Assembly: GCA_963677375.2 (NCBI GenBank)
Contig: CAXXIF010000019.1
Coordinates: 1-64,000, forward strand
Direction of reading: 5' to 3'
Origin: Pseudaeromonas sp963677375
GTDB taxonomy: Bacteria > Pseudomonadota > Gammaproteobacteria > Enterobacterales > Aeromonadaceae
Length of the DNA stretch: 64,000 nt
In this document: positions 7,318 to 14,140 of the stretch, piece by piece
How the letters are laid out: the number at the start of each line of letters is the position of its first letter
Position numbering within the stretch: position 1 is the stretch's first letter
Translations under genes and position numbers: made by a program
Notes under the pieces: model-generated
What the model was told of the DNA's origin: nothing
What the model saw: the letters and a program-made list of their open reading frames with translations, nothing else
Database searches by the model: none

Positions 7318-9459
7318 GTGAACCTCGAACGCCCAGCCACCCCTTTTACTCCACTCACTCGCACCCTGAGTTTGCAGGGGGATGATATCGAGCACAAGCG
7401 CCAGCAGTTACTCGACTATTTTCAGCAAACCTATGATTTGTATGAATCGCTTTTTGCATCATTGGTCGGTGACTATGCCTGGTTCAAGAAGGCCATTCCA
7501 TTGCGTCATCCGCTGATCTTCTATTTCGGCCATACCGCGGCTTTCTTCATCAATAAATTACTGGCCGGAGGCTGGATCAACCAGCGGCTGGACCCGCGGA
7601 TCGAAGCCATGGTGGCCATCGGTGTTGACGAAATGAGCTGGGACGATCTGGACGAGAGTCATTATGCCTGGCCCAGTGTCGCCGAGTTGCGTCACTATCG
7701 AGCGGTTGTGCGGGAGCGGGTGAGTGATTTTATCCGTACCATGCCCATGACGCTGCCCATCGACTGGCAGAGCCCGGCCTGGGTGATCCTGATGGGGATC
7801 GAGCATGAGCGAATTCATCTGGAAACCTCCTCGGTGCTGATCCGCCAACTGCCGTTAGCCCAGGTGACCCCGTTGCCCCAGTGGCCCATCTGTCCGCTGG
7901 CTCGTCATCAACGGGATCAGGTGCCGGCTAATACTCTGCTGGCTGTACCGGGTGGTCGGGTGCTGCTGGGCAAAGAGGCCAGTGATGCGACCTATGGTTG
8001 GGACAATGAGTATGGTCAGCGCGAGGTGACGCTGGCTCCGTTTCAAGCCAGCCGCATGCTGGTCAGCAATGCCGAGTTCCTGGATTTTGTGCAGGCTGGT
8101 GGTTACCTCGATTCCCGCTGGTGGAGTGAAGAGGGCTGGGGCTGGCGCCAGTTTACCCAGGCGTTACAACCCTGCTTCTGGGTTGGCAGACCCGATGCAG
8201 AGTTACGACTTCGGTTGATGTGTGAAGAGGTGCCGATGCCATGGGATTGGCCGGTGGAGGTCAATCAGTTGGAAGCTGAAGCCTTCTGTCGTTGGAAGGC
8301 CGAACAGACTGGACTGTCGGTGCAGTTGCCCTGCGAAGCGGAGTGGTATCAGCTGCGTCAGCAACTGGCGGTGGATCAGCCCGACTGGCCTCAGGCTCCC
8401 GGCAATATCAATCTGGAGTATTGGGCCTCCTCCTGCCCGGTGGATCACTTCGCGCAGGGCGATTTTTTCGACGTGCTAGGCAACGTCTGGCAGTGGAGCA
8501 GTTCGGCCATTGATGGTTTCGACGGCTTTCGCATTCATCCCTTGTACGATGATTTTTCGACCCCGACTTTTGACGGCAAACATAATCTGATCAAGGGTGG
8601 CTCCTGGATCTCGACCGGGAATCTGGCGATCCGGAGTGCCCGGTACGCATTCCGTCGCCATTTCTTTCAGCATGCCGGTTTCCGGTATGTGGTCTCCTCC
8701 CATCGAGAGGCGGACAGCGTGAACCCGTATGAAACCGATACTCTGGTCGCCCAGTATCTGGATGCTCACTATGGCCCTGAGTACTTCGGGGTGAGCAACT
8801 ACGGACAGGCTCTGGCGCAACTGGCGAGCCGCTATGTCCCGGCCGTTGGCAAGGCGCTGGATATGGGCTGTTCTGTGGGGCGAACCAGTCTGGAACTGGC
8901 GCGCCATTGTGGCGAGGTGGATGGTGTCGATTTTTCGGCACGCTTCATTGATGTGGCTCTGACTCTGGTCCGCCAGGATCGTTTCCGCTACGCCGTACCG
9001 CTGGAAGGGGAACTGCTGGAGTACCGCGAGGCCAGGCTGTCACCTCTGGATGTGGGGGCCGAACAGTTGGCCCGAGTTCATTTCAGTCAGGGGGATGCCT
9101 GTAATCTCAAACCCAAGTATCAGGGCTACGATCTGGTGCTGGCGGCCAATCTGATTGACCGGCTGCGTGAGCCCAAGCGCTTCTTGCTTGAGATCGGCAA
9201 GCGGATGAATGCCGGTGGTGTGCTGGTGATCAGCTCGCCCTATACCTGGCTGGAGTCCTTTACCTCCAAGGGGCACTGGTTGGGGGGCATTCGGGAAAAT
9301 GGTGAAGCGCTGGGAACTTATCAGGCGCTGCAACGACTGCTGGCCGCCGAATTTGACGAGTTGGTGCCGCCGCAGGATCTCCCTTTCGTGATCCGCGAAA
9401 CAGCACGCAAGTACCAGCACTCTATCGCTCAGGTGACGGTCTGGCGCAAACGGGGTTAG
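7318..9459 (+). CDS. ovoA: 5-histidylcysteine sulfoxide synthase / 5-mercaptohistidine methyltransferase (ovothiol synthesis)
   Basis: Non-haem iron sulfoxide synthase that joins cysteine to C5 of histidine, fused to a methyltransferase that makes ovothiol A. The start chosen is GTG at 7318, with AAGGAG seven bases upstream, giving 713 residues, a usual OvoA length; upstream in-frame starts overlap the divergent gene. Residues about 15-170 are DinB-like and carry the iron ligands HERIHLE (H163, H167, E169, the HxxxHxE motif). About 200-470 is the formylglycine-enzyme-like domain (GGSWISTGNLAIRSARYAFR). About 480-713 is a Rossmann methyltransferase with the SAM loop LDMGCSVGRTSLELA. The lyase OvoB is not in the window. 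The architecture separates OvoA from the ergothioneine enzyme EgtB. Confidence 0.9.
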   Translation: MNLERPATPFTPLTRTLSLQGDDIEHKRQQLLDYFQQTYDLYESLFASLVGDYAWFKKAIPLRHPLIFYFGHTAAFFINKLLAGGWINQRLDPRIEAMVAIGVDEMSWDDLDESHYAWPSVAELRHYRAVVRERVSDFIRTMPMTLPIDWQSPAWVILMGIEHERIHLETSSVLIRQLPLAQVTPLPQWPICPLARHQRDQVPANTLLAVPGGRVLLGKEASDATYGWDNEYGQREVTLAPFQASRMLVSNAEFLDFVQAGGYLDSRWWSEEGWGWRQFTQALQPCFWVGRPDAELRLRLMCEEVPMPWDWPVEVNQLEAEAFCRWKAEQTGLSVQLPCEAEWYQLRQQLAVDQPDWPQAPGNINLEYWASSCPVDHFAQGDFFDVLGNVWQWSSSAIDGFDGFRIHPLYDDFSTPTFDGKHNLIKGGSWISTGNLAIRSARYAFRRHFFQHAGFRYVVSSHREADSVNPYETDTLVAQYLDAHYGPEYFGVSNYGQALAQLASRYVPAVGKALDMGCSVGRTSLELARHCGEVDGVDFSARFIDVALTLVRQDRFRYAVPLEGELLEYREARLSPLDVGAEQLARVHFSQGDACNLKPKYQGYDLVLAANLIDRLREPKRFLLEIGKRMNAGGVLVISSPYTWLESFTSKGHWLGGIRENGEALGTYQALQRLLAAEFDELVPPQDLPFVIRETARKYQHSIAQVTVWRKRG

Positions 9460-9465
9460 TGGCAA

Positions 9466-9495
9466 AGCGGGTCACCGGAAGATCGGTGACCCGCT
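9466..9495 (+). terminator. Stem-loop after ovoA, probable terminator
   Basis: Perfect 12-bp stem AGCGGGTCACCG / CGGTGACCCGCT just after the stop codon. The tail has only a weak T content, so it may be a mRNA 3' stabiliser instead. Confidence 0.6.
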
Positions 9496-9776
9496 CTGTT
9501 ACGGCTAGCAAATAGGCTATGGACCCATGACGTGTTGTTGATCAGCGGTCGTGGATGAAAGGCAGTCCGTTGGCGGTAGGGAGGCCGCCATCGAACCAAG
9601 ATGGATGTATTCAGGGTGTGTCTGTGTGCGTCCTGACTCCCGAACACCAGCCTGATGCCGGGTGCTGATCCGAGCAGCGCATCGCTGGGATAGAGCCATC
9701 AAATAACCTAGGTGCTGCTCTGACCATATAGGGGCTAGCGGGTCGTCAGCACGATGGAGCAACATCAGGATAGATC
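9496..9776. other. Spacer between ovoA and the cupin gene
   Basis: No supported coding region, tRNA or repeat is visible. It presumably holds the promoter of the cupin gene, but no convincing -35/-10 pair stands out. Confidence 0.5.
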
Positions 9777-10328
9777 ATGTCATTCCCAATTCATTTGAAC
9801 CCCCATATTGTGCCCTCAGCGGCTAACTCAGCCGATGCTACTTCTCCTCTCTCGTGGCAATCCGGGGCTGAGTTTCACCAACAGGGATCGCCCATCTATC
9901 GGGGTGATCCCGAGTCGGCGGCCGTCTACAAGCAGGCGTCCGGCATGGCCCATGTCTGCTATTCCCCGGCTCACGCCAATCCGGAGGCCTCGGGTCCGGG
10001 TGCCGGGCAGGGTCACAACTACTGTATCTGGGTCGCGGGTGAGCAGGGGACGCAGGCCGAAGGCATCAGCCGGTCTGCTCTGGATGGCATTCTGGATAGT
10101 TATCTGGAGCCTCATGCCAGCATCGGCTGGCATACCCATCACCACAGCGAAGAGATCTACTACCTGCTGGCCGGTCAACTGACGGTGGAAATGCAGGATA
10201 CCAGTGGCCAGCAAAGATGCTGGCGTTTGCAGCCGGGAGATAGTCACCGCGTGGGTCCAGGTATGAGTCATACGGCACAGGCGGGTGACGAGGGCGCCCG
10301 TTTTATTGCGGTGATGCTGACGTGTTGA
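9777..10328 (+). CDS. Cupin-domain protein
   Basis: A 183-residue soluble protein. The N-terminal 85 residues have no recognised domain. Residues about 100-180 form a single cupin barrel with motif 1 GWHTHHHSEEIYYLLAGQL (histidine and glutamate metal ligands) and motif 2 RVGPGMSHTAQ. Such proteins are metal-dependent dioxygenases, isomerases or ligand sensors; the substrate cannot be told. It lies downstream of ovoA on the same strand and 31 bp upstream of the oxidoreductase, so those two are probably cotranscribed. A role with ovothiol or another small-molecule thiol is only a neighbourhood inference. Confidence 0.75.
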   Translation: MSFPIHLNPHIVPSAANSADATSPLSWQSGAEFHQQGSPIYRGDPESAAVYKQASGMAHVCYSPAHANPEASGPGAGQGHNYCIWVAGEQGTQAEGISRSALDGILDSYLEPHASIGWHTHHHSEEIYYLLAGQLTVEMQDTSGQQRCWRLQPGDSHRVGPGMSHTAQAGDEGARFIAVMLTC

Positions 10329-10359
10329 ACCGGAAGATGTGGATGAGAGAGGTCAGGGG

Positions 10360-11271
10360 ATGAGAGCCATAGTAGTGGGGGCCAACTGGGGGTTGGTGCA
10401 TGTGTATGCCTTGCGTCAGGCCGGTGTGGAGGTAGTGGCGCTCGGTGGGCGTGATCGGCAACAGTTGGAGGCCATTGCCGCTGTGCATGGCATTCCCCAT
10501 ATCGTGGATTCGGTGGCAGCGGTGCGAGCCTTGGCACCAGATCTGGTCACGCTGGCGACACCAGCGGCCAGTCACGCCGCCTGGTTGCAGGAATTGACTG
10601 ATCTGCCGGTCATCTGCGAGAAGCCGTTGTTCGGCCTGATGGCTGACGCCGAGGCCTTGAATGGGGTGGGGGAGCGACTCTGGGTGAACTATGCTTTTGC
10701 CTTTCTCGATACATCCAGGGCCTTGCTGGTGTTGCGGCCGCGACTGGGGCAAATTTATCGTCTGGAGCTGCTCTGTCGCCATGATCTGCCCTTGAGCTTT
10801 TCTCCGGCCCAATGGTGGCTGGAAGTGGCCAGCCATCCGCTGTCGTTCCTGGTCCATCTGTGTGGCGAGCCGCGCTGGAACCCGGTCGAGAGTCGTCGCG
10901 CGGGGGATCAGATTTTCTGTCATCTGGGCGCTACAGCGGCCGAGTTGAGCTGCCAGCACAGTCCCGGATTATCCGGCATTCGCCAGCTGATCCGCCTGCA
11001 TACCGATGCGGGTCTGGTGGAGCTGCAGGGCGGTTTTATCTGGGGGCATGCCTGGCGCTACGAACCACTGCGTCTGAATGGTGAAGCGATGACGGAGGGC
11101 GAGTGGTGCGCCGAAGATTGCTGGACCCGTGCCAATATGCGCAGCATAGCGGCCATGGTCAGCCAGTTCCGCGGTGAGTGTTCCGTGCGAGAAGGGCTGT
11201 CACAAGGGTTGTTCAATGCGGCCAAGGCCCTGCCCATCGATACCCTGATCCAGCAAGCCTGGCGCGGCTAA
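10360..11271 (+). CDS. Gfo/Idh/MocA-like NAD(P)-dependent oxidoreductase
   Basis: About 303 residues. The start ATG 10360 is preceded by AGAGAGGTCAGG; an in-frame ATG 21 bp upstream (10339) is less likely. The N-terminal Rossmann fold begins RAIVVGANWGLVHVYALRQA, a slightly unusual nucleotide loop, followed by VTLATPAASHAAWL and VICEKPLFG. The EKP motif is the hallmark of the Gfo/Idh/MocA family. The C-terminal half is a plausible alpha/beta substrate domain. Substrate unknown. The upstream cupin suggests a shared small pathway, perhaps modification of a sugar or amino-acid derivative. ORF and family are well supported; role is not. Confidence 0.75.
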   Translation: MRAIVVGANWGLVHVYALRQAGVEVVALGGRDRQQLEAIAAVHGIPHIVDSVAAVRALAPDLVTLATPAASHAAWLQELTDLPVICEKPLFGLMADAEALNGVGERLWVNYAFAFLDTSRALLVLRPRLGQIYRLELLCRHDLPLSFSPAQWWLEVASHPLSFLVHLCGEPRWNPVESRRAGDQIFCHLGATAAELSCQHSPGLSGIRQLIRLHTDAGLVELQGGFIWGHAWRYEPLRLNGEAMTEGEWCAEDCWTRANMRSIAAMVSQFRGECSVREGLSQGLFNAAKALPIDTLIQQAWRG

Positions 11272-11288
11272 GCGCCAGGAGGTTGGCA

Positions 11289-11687
11289 TCAATCAATCAG
11301 ATCCCGTTCTTTCAGCCAGTTCAGAACCAGAGTGGCGACCAGAGAGCTGCGTTCCAGATCGGCACTATTGAACCAGGCCAGTTCCTCAATTTCGGCGGCG
11401 GGTTGCAGTTGGCCGCTGTACTCAGCCTGATAGCAGGTCAGCTGCACCTGTACCCCTTGTGGTTTGCCATCGGCTTGGGCCTTGAAAAACTCTGTAAATT
11501 GCAGGCTATCGGGCAACAGGGTGACGGAGAGCTCTTCGCCGATCTCGCGGATCAGCGCCGTGGCATCACTCTCTCCCGGCTCCCGTTTACCGCCGGGCAG
11601 ATAGAAGAGACTCTTCTGCTGGGAACGGACAACCAGCAAGCGCCGATCCTTCAGATATAGCCAGGCTAGTTTATCGATATGGCTCAT
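11289..11687 (-). CDS. Nudix hydrolase
   Basis: A small Nudix pyrophosphohydrolase of about 132 residues. The Nudix box is complete: GGKREPGESDATALIREIGE followed by EL (G-x5-E-x7-R-E-x2-E-E). The start ATG at 11687 is chosen because GAAGGAAA precedes it and the protein then begins SHIDKLAWLYLKDRRLLVVR; an upstream ATG at 11729 is in frame but would add an atypical extension. It converges with the oxidoreductase. The substrate (NTP, ADP-sugar or other) cannot be read from sequence. Confidence 0.85.
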   Translation of the reverse strand: MSHIDKLAWLYLKDRRLLVVRSQQKSLFYLPGGKREPGESDATALIREIGEELSVTLLPDSLQFTEFFKAQADGKPQGVQVQLTCYQAEYSGQLQPAAEIEELAWFNSADLERSSLVATLVLNWLKERDLID

Positions 11688-11759
11688 GGGGTTTCCTTCA
11701 TCAATGATAGCGGCCGAGTATACCGCCAATTCATAAGATGGGTGGTGTGGATCTGATGG

Positions 11760-12716
11760 CTAACCCTTGCATGTGAGTGACCAGCTCAGGGTCCGCTGAC
11801 TGGTGAAATGGCGCTCTGCGCCGCTGATGGGGTCGACAAAGCGTAATTCTTTCGCCAGCAGTTGCAACGGATGCTGGTAATCGTTGCTCAAGTCATCATT
11901 CACCACCGGATAGAAACTGTCGTTGCAGATGGGCGCGCCCAGGGCGGCCATATGCAGTCGCAGTTGGTGCTTCTTGCCCGAAATCGGATTCAAGCCATAG
12001 CGCCATAGTGTCCCTCGTCGCTCCAGCACCTCAATCTCGGTGTGGGCATTGGCTACGCCCGAGACCTCTTGGGATAGAAAGAAGCGTTCGCCTCGCTCGA
12101 TCCGTGAACTGCGTCGATGGGGAAAATCCAATTGGGGGAGGGCCGGGGCTATCGCTTCATAGCGTTTACTGATGGTGCGATCACGAAACAGCCCTTGATA
12201 GGCTGCACGGGAGCTGCGTTGTACCGAGAACAACACCAGTCCGGCAGTATGTCGATCCAGCCGGTGTAATGGTTGCAGTTCCTGATTGCCCAGGCGGATC
12301 ATCAGTCGGTTCAGTAAAGTTTGCGTTACATACTCACCTGTAGGGATCACGGGCAGGAAATGAGGTTTATCGGCTACCAACAGATGCTCATCCTGATAGA
12401 GGATGGTTTCGTAAAGCGGGATCTCAGGCTCATCGGCTACTTCGCGGAAATAAAAAATCCTCGCCCCTGGCTGATGGGGGGTATCGAGAGCGAGTGGATT
12501 CCGCCGGGCATCGAGAACCAGGCCGCGTTCGAAACGGCTTCGCCAGGTTGCGGGGGCGATACCTGCAAAGTGATGAATCAGGCAAGTTAGCAGGCTGGGC
12601 CAGCGGCCTTGGGGTTGAACCCAGGTGCTGGCATTGAAGGCTGCAGAGTGCGAAGCATGATGAGGATGTGAGGACGTCGATGGGGTGCTGCTGGTGTGTG
12701 GGTGCATGGTGAACAT
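11760..12716 (-). CDS. RluA-family pseudouridine synthase
   Basis: A 318-residue RNA pseudouridine synthase. Catalytic motif HRLDRHTAGLVLFS (the Asp attacks uridine) lies at about 150-165, and NPISGKKHQLRLHMAALG is the second conserved block. A leading His/Ser-rich stretch of about 28 residues (HPHTSSTPSTSSHPHHASHS) is low-complexity, and the real start could be further in. There is no S4 domain at the N-terminus. The target base in rRNA or tRNA cannot be assigned. Confidence 0.85.
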   Translation of the reverse strand: MFTMHPHTSSTPSTSSHPHHASHSAAFNASTWVQPQGRWPSLLTCLIHHFAGIAPATWRSRFERGLVLDARRNPLALDTPHQPGARIFYFREVADEPEIPLYETILYQDEHLLVADKPHFLPVIPTGEYVTQTLLNRLMIRLGNQELQPLHRLDRHTAGLVLFSVQRSSRAAYQGLFRDRTISKRYEAIAPALPQLDFPHRRSSRIERGERFFLSQEVSGVANAHTEIEVLERRGTLWRYGLNPISGKKHQLRLHMAALGAPICNDSFYPVVNDDLSNDYQHPLQLLAKELRFVDPISGAERHFTSQRTLSWSLTCKG

Positions 12717-12942
12717 TTTTAGTCTAAAGCGGCCATACCGGTTAATTTCGGAGTCGAGTTCGACTCGATAGCGTTCATCGTCCGCGGCAATGGCTAGTTG
12801 TCGATCTCATTGGTGCGGGATGCGAACTCTACCCGCTGCTGCGGGCGGCAGGCAATTTAGCATGACTTGGGGCTGGGATCACGATGATGGGGTGTTGCAA
12901 CCTGTTTATGGAAGGAACAGAGCGGATACTCGATGTTGGATA

Positions 12943-12964
12943 AAATGTGATGCCCCTCACAAAA
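12943..12964. promoter_or_regulatory. Near-consensus CRP site upstream of the tandem microprotein genes
   Basis: AAATGTGA TGCCCC TCACA contains perfect TGTGA and TCACA half-sites with a 6-bp spacer (12946-12961), the E. coli/Vibrio CRP consensus. Its centre lies about 50 bp upstream of the start point predicted from the -10 element at 12992. Confidence 0.75.
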
Positions 12965-12965
12965 G

Positions 12966-12997
12966 TGTTGTATGGATCACATTTTTAGCCCTATGAT
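12966..12997 (+). promoter_or_regulatory. Promoter overlapped by a second CRP-like site
   Basis: TGTTG TATGGA TCACA (12966-12981) has one perfect and one weak CRP half-site. It overlaps a weak -35 (TTGTAT, 12968-12973). The -10 TATGAT (12992-12997) is good and the spacer is 18 bp. A CRP dimer here would sit on the -35 and would be expected to repress, while the upstream site could assist. This is inference from site geometry. Confidence 0.5.
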
Positions 12998-13057
12998 GTT
13001 CCCGAGGTCGTCAAACAGGACTGTCTCAATCCACCATCACCATCGAGGAGAAACACC

Positions 13058-13144
13058 ATGTTTAACTATGATCCCCTGTGCTTTGCCTTTCTGAGCCAAT
13101 TGTTGAACGAAAAAAAGAACGGAAATAGTTCACCCCGTAACTAA
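13058..13144 (+). CDS. Microprotein A of a tandem pair (28 residues)
   Basis: A 28-codon gene starting MFNYDPLCFAFLSQLL and ending with a polar, basic tail (NEKKNGNSSPRN). GAGGAG lies nine bases before the ATG. The first 16 residues are identical to those of microprotein B, but many shared codons differ at third positions (AAC/AAT, TAT/TAC, CCC/CCA, CTG/CTC, TGC/TGT, AGC/AGT, CAA/CAG). That pattern is expected only if the protein is under selection. There is no signal peptide, and it is too short and polar for a classic membrane segment. Function unknown. I recall that Vibrio cholerae has a CRP-controlled dual-function RNA, VcdRP, encoding a 29-residue protein that acts on citrate synthase. 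Size and control are alike, but I could not compare sequences. Confidence 0.8.
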   Translation: MFNYDPLCFAFLSQLLNEKKNGNSSPRN

Positions 13145-13193
13145 TATCCGCTCCGGTTTGATATGCCATCAACCCGAGACAAGGAGTGTTGCC

Positions 13194-13283
13194 ATGTTTA
13201 ATTACGATCCACTCTGTTTTGCCTTTTTGAGTCAGCTCTTGACCGGAAACCAGAAGTCAAACCAACCTGTTTCACGTGACTGA
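13194..13283 (+). CDS. Microprotein B of a tandem pair (29 residues)
   Basis: A 29-codon gene, 49 bp downstream of microprotein A and with its own strong AAGGAG. It starts with the same 16 residues, MFNYDPLCFAFLSQLL; the tail TGNQKSNQPVSRD differs but stays polar. A and B therefore arose by duplication, and selection has since kept the head while the tail drifted. No third copy is visible downstream. Probably translated from the same transcript as A. Function unknown; see microprotein A for a possible relative. Confidence 0.8.
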   Translation: MFNYDPLCFAFLSQLLTGNQKSNQPVSRD

Positions 13284-13552
13284 GCTAGCCTCAATTCGCG
13301 ACTTGCCGATGTAGTGCCCGATCAGGGCCCACCATTAAATGACTACCGCTTCCATCTTCATCTTGATACACGGACCCGCATAATGCGGCGGGCCAGATCT
13401 TCGCTCCACATCATATAAATACTCGCCGATTGCTGCTCTTCAAGAGCCGCACCCCTCTGGGCTATTGTCGCAGGGGAGCATTTCATGGCCATCTCGTCCG
13501 ATAAATTCGACATGAAGATTCAATATGGTGGTTGTGCGGAGAGGGGGGGCGG
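13284..13552 (+). other. Possible structured 3' region of the microprotein transcript
   Basis: This 269-bp stretch has no convincing gene. It holds short hairpins, for example CCGCAT/ATGCGG near 13373-13386 and CCCCT/AGGGG near 13452-13478, and several C-rich stretches (CCCACC, ACCCGC, ACCCCTC). No stem with a clear T-run is seen, so the transcript end is not defined. If the locus is a dual-function RNA, a base-pairing part could lie here; this is speculative. Confidence 0.3.
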
Positions 13553-13849
13553 TTACTTCACGCGTAACAGTTGATGGCAGCTGTTATCCAGATTGAACTG
13601 TACGGTCTGGGAACGCTGGAGTGCATTGACCCTGTTTAGCATGACCTCATCATAGCCTTTACGGCGCATCCACTGCATGGGTTCGGAAAAACTGTCTTCA
13701 GTGACCACAAAGGTATCGGAATAAGCGCCATGGTTAATGCTCACTATCCAGATGCGTTGCTGAAATTCGAGGGTTTTTAACAGTGAATCAATGAGTTGGC
13801 GCCAGATCTGTATCAGAATGCCACTATGATGGAGGCGTTTCTTGAACAT
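13553..13849 (-). CDS. Small conserved-looking hypothetical protein (98 residues)
   Basis: I do not recognise this family. It begins FKKRLHHSGILIQIWRQLID and has a mixed hydrophobic/charged alpha/beta-like composition (QQRIWIVSINHGAYSDTFVV, then DEVMLNRVNALQRSQTVQFN). There is no signal peptide or membrane segment, so it is probably cytosolic. It is convergent with the microprotein pair and upstream of nothing on its own strand. The ribosome site is weak (GCGGAAC). Composition suggests a real gene. Confidence 0.55.
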   Translation of the reverse strand: MFKKRLHHSGILIQIWRQLIDSLLKTLEFQQRIWIVSINHGAYSDTFVVTEDSFSEPMQWMRRKGYDEVMLNRVNALQRSQTVQFNLDNSCHQLLRVK

Positions 13850-13927
13850 ATGTTCCGCTAGTCAGATGTATTGTTTTGGCATACTAACATCAGGTTCTGG
13901 TTCGGCCCATCGCGTTGTGCAGACAAA

Positions 13928-13965
13928 GAAAAAGGACTTACAACAAGTTGCTGTAAGTCCTTATG
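13928..13965 (-). terminator. Terminator after tRNA-Ile2
   Basis: On the minus strand AAGGACTTACA ... TGTAAGTCCTT forms an 11-bp stem followed by TTTC, directly after the tRNA 3' end. Confidence 0.9.
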
Positions 13966-13969
13966 TATA

Positions 13970-14046
13970 TGGTGGCCCTTGAGGGACTTGAACCCGCGAC
14001 CAAACGATTATGAGTCGTCTGCTCTAACCAACTGAGCTAAAGGGCC
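13970..14046 (-). tRNA. ileX: tRNA-Ile2 (anticodon CAU, lysidine-modified type)
   Basis: A 77-nt cloverleaf with encoded CCA. The acceptor is GGCCCTT/AAGGGCC, the D-arm AGCTCAGTTGGTTAGAGC, the anticodon loop CTCATAA (CAT) and the T-arm has GGTTCAAGTC. CAT could be Met, but the acceptor and arms match the minor isoleucine tRNA, whose C34 is changed to lysidine by TilS to read AUA, rather than elongator Met. E. coli also has ileX just downstream of rpoD, which supports the call. Confidence 0.9.
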
Positions 14047-14059
14047 AAATGTGGTCAGG

Positions 14060-14065
14060 ATTATA
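14060..14065 (-). promoter_or_regulatory. Candidate -10 of the tRNA promoter
   Basis: Perfect TATAAT on the minus strand, 14 bp before the tRNA 5' end. No good -35 is found at 16-18 bp (CTGGAC is the best), so expression may also come by read-through from rpoD. Confidence 0.35.
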
Positions 14066-14140
14066 AAGACCCTGACCAAGATAGTCCAGATATCAACAGG
14101 TTAGATGCCTATAAAAACAACAACCTGTCGATGCTCATTT

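Noticed and set aside
12790..12996. A 68-codon plus-strand frame before the microproteins
   Set aside because: It covers the CRP sites and promoter, has a poor ribosome site and an unnatural composition.
13485..13574. A 29-codon plus-strand frame with GGGGAG upstream, overlapping the end of the 98-residue gene
   Set aside because: The length is suggestive, but there is no resemblance to microproteins A/B, and it runs into a convergent coding end. Not enough support.
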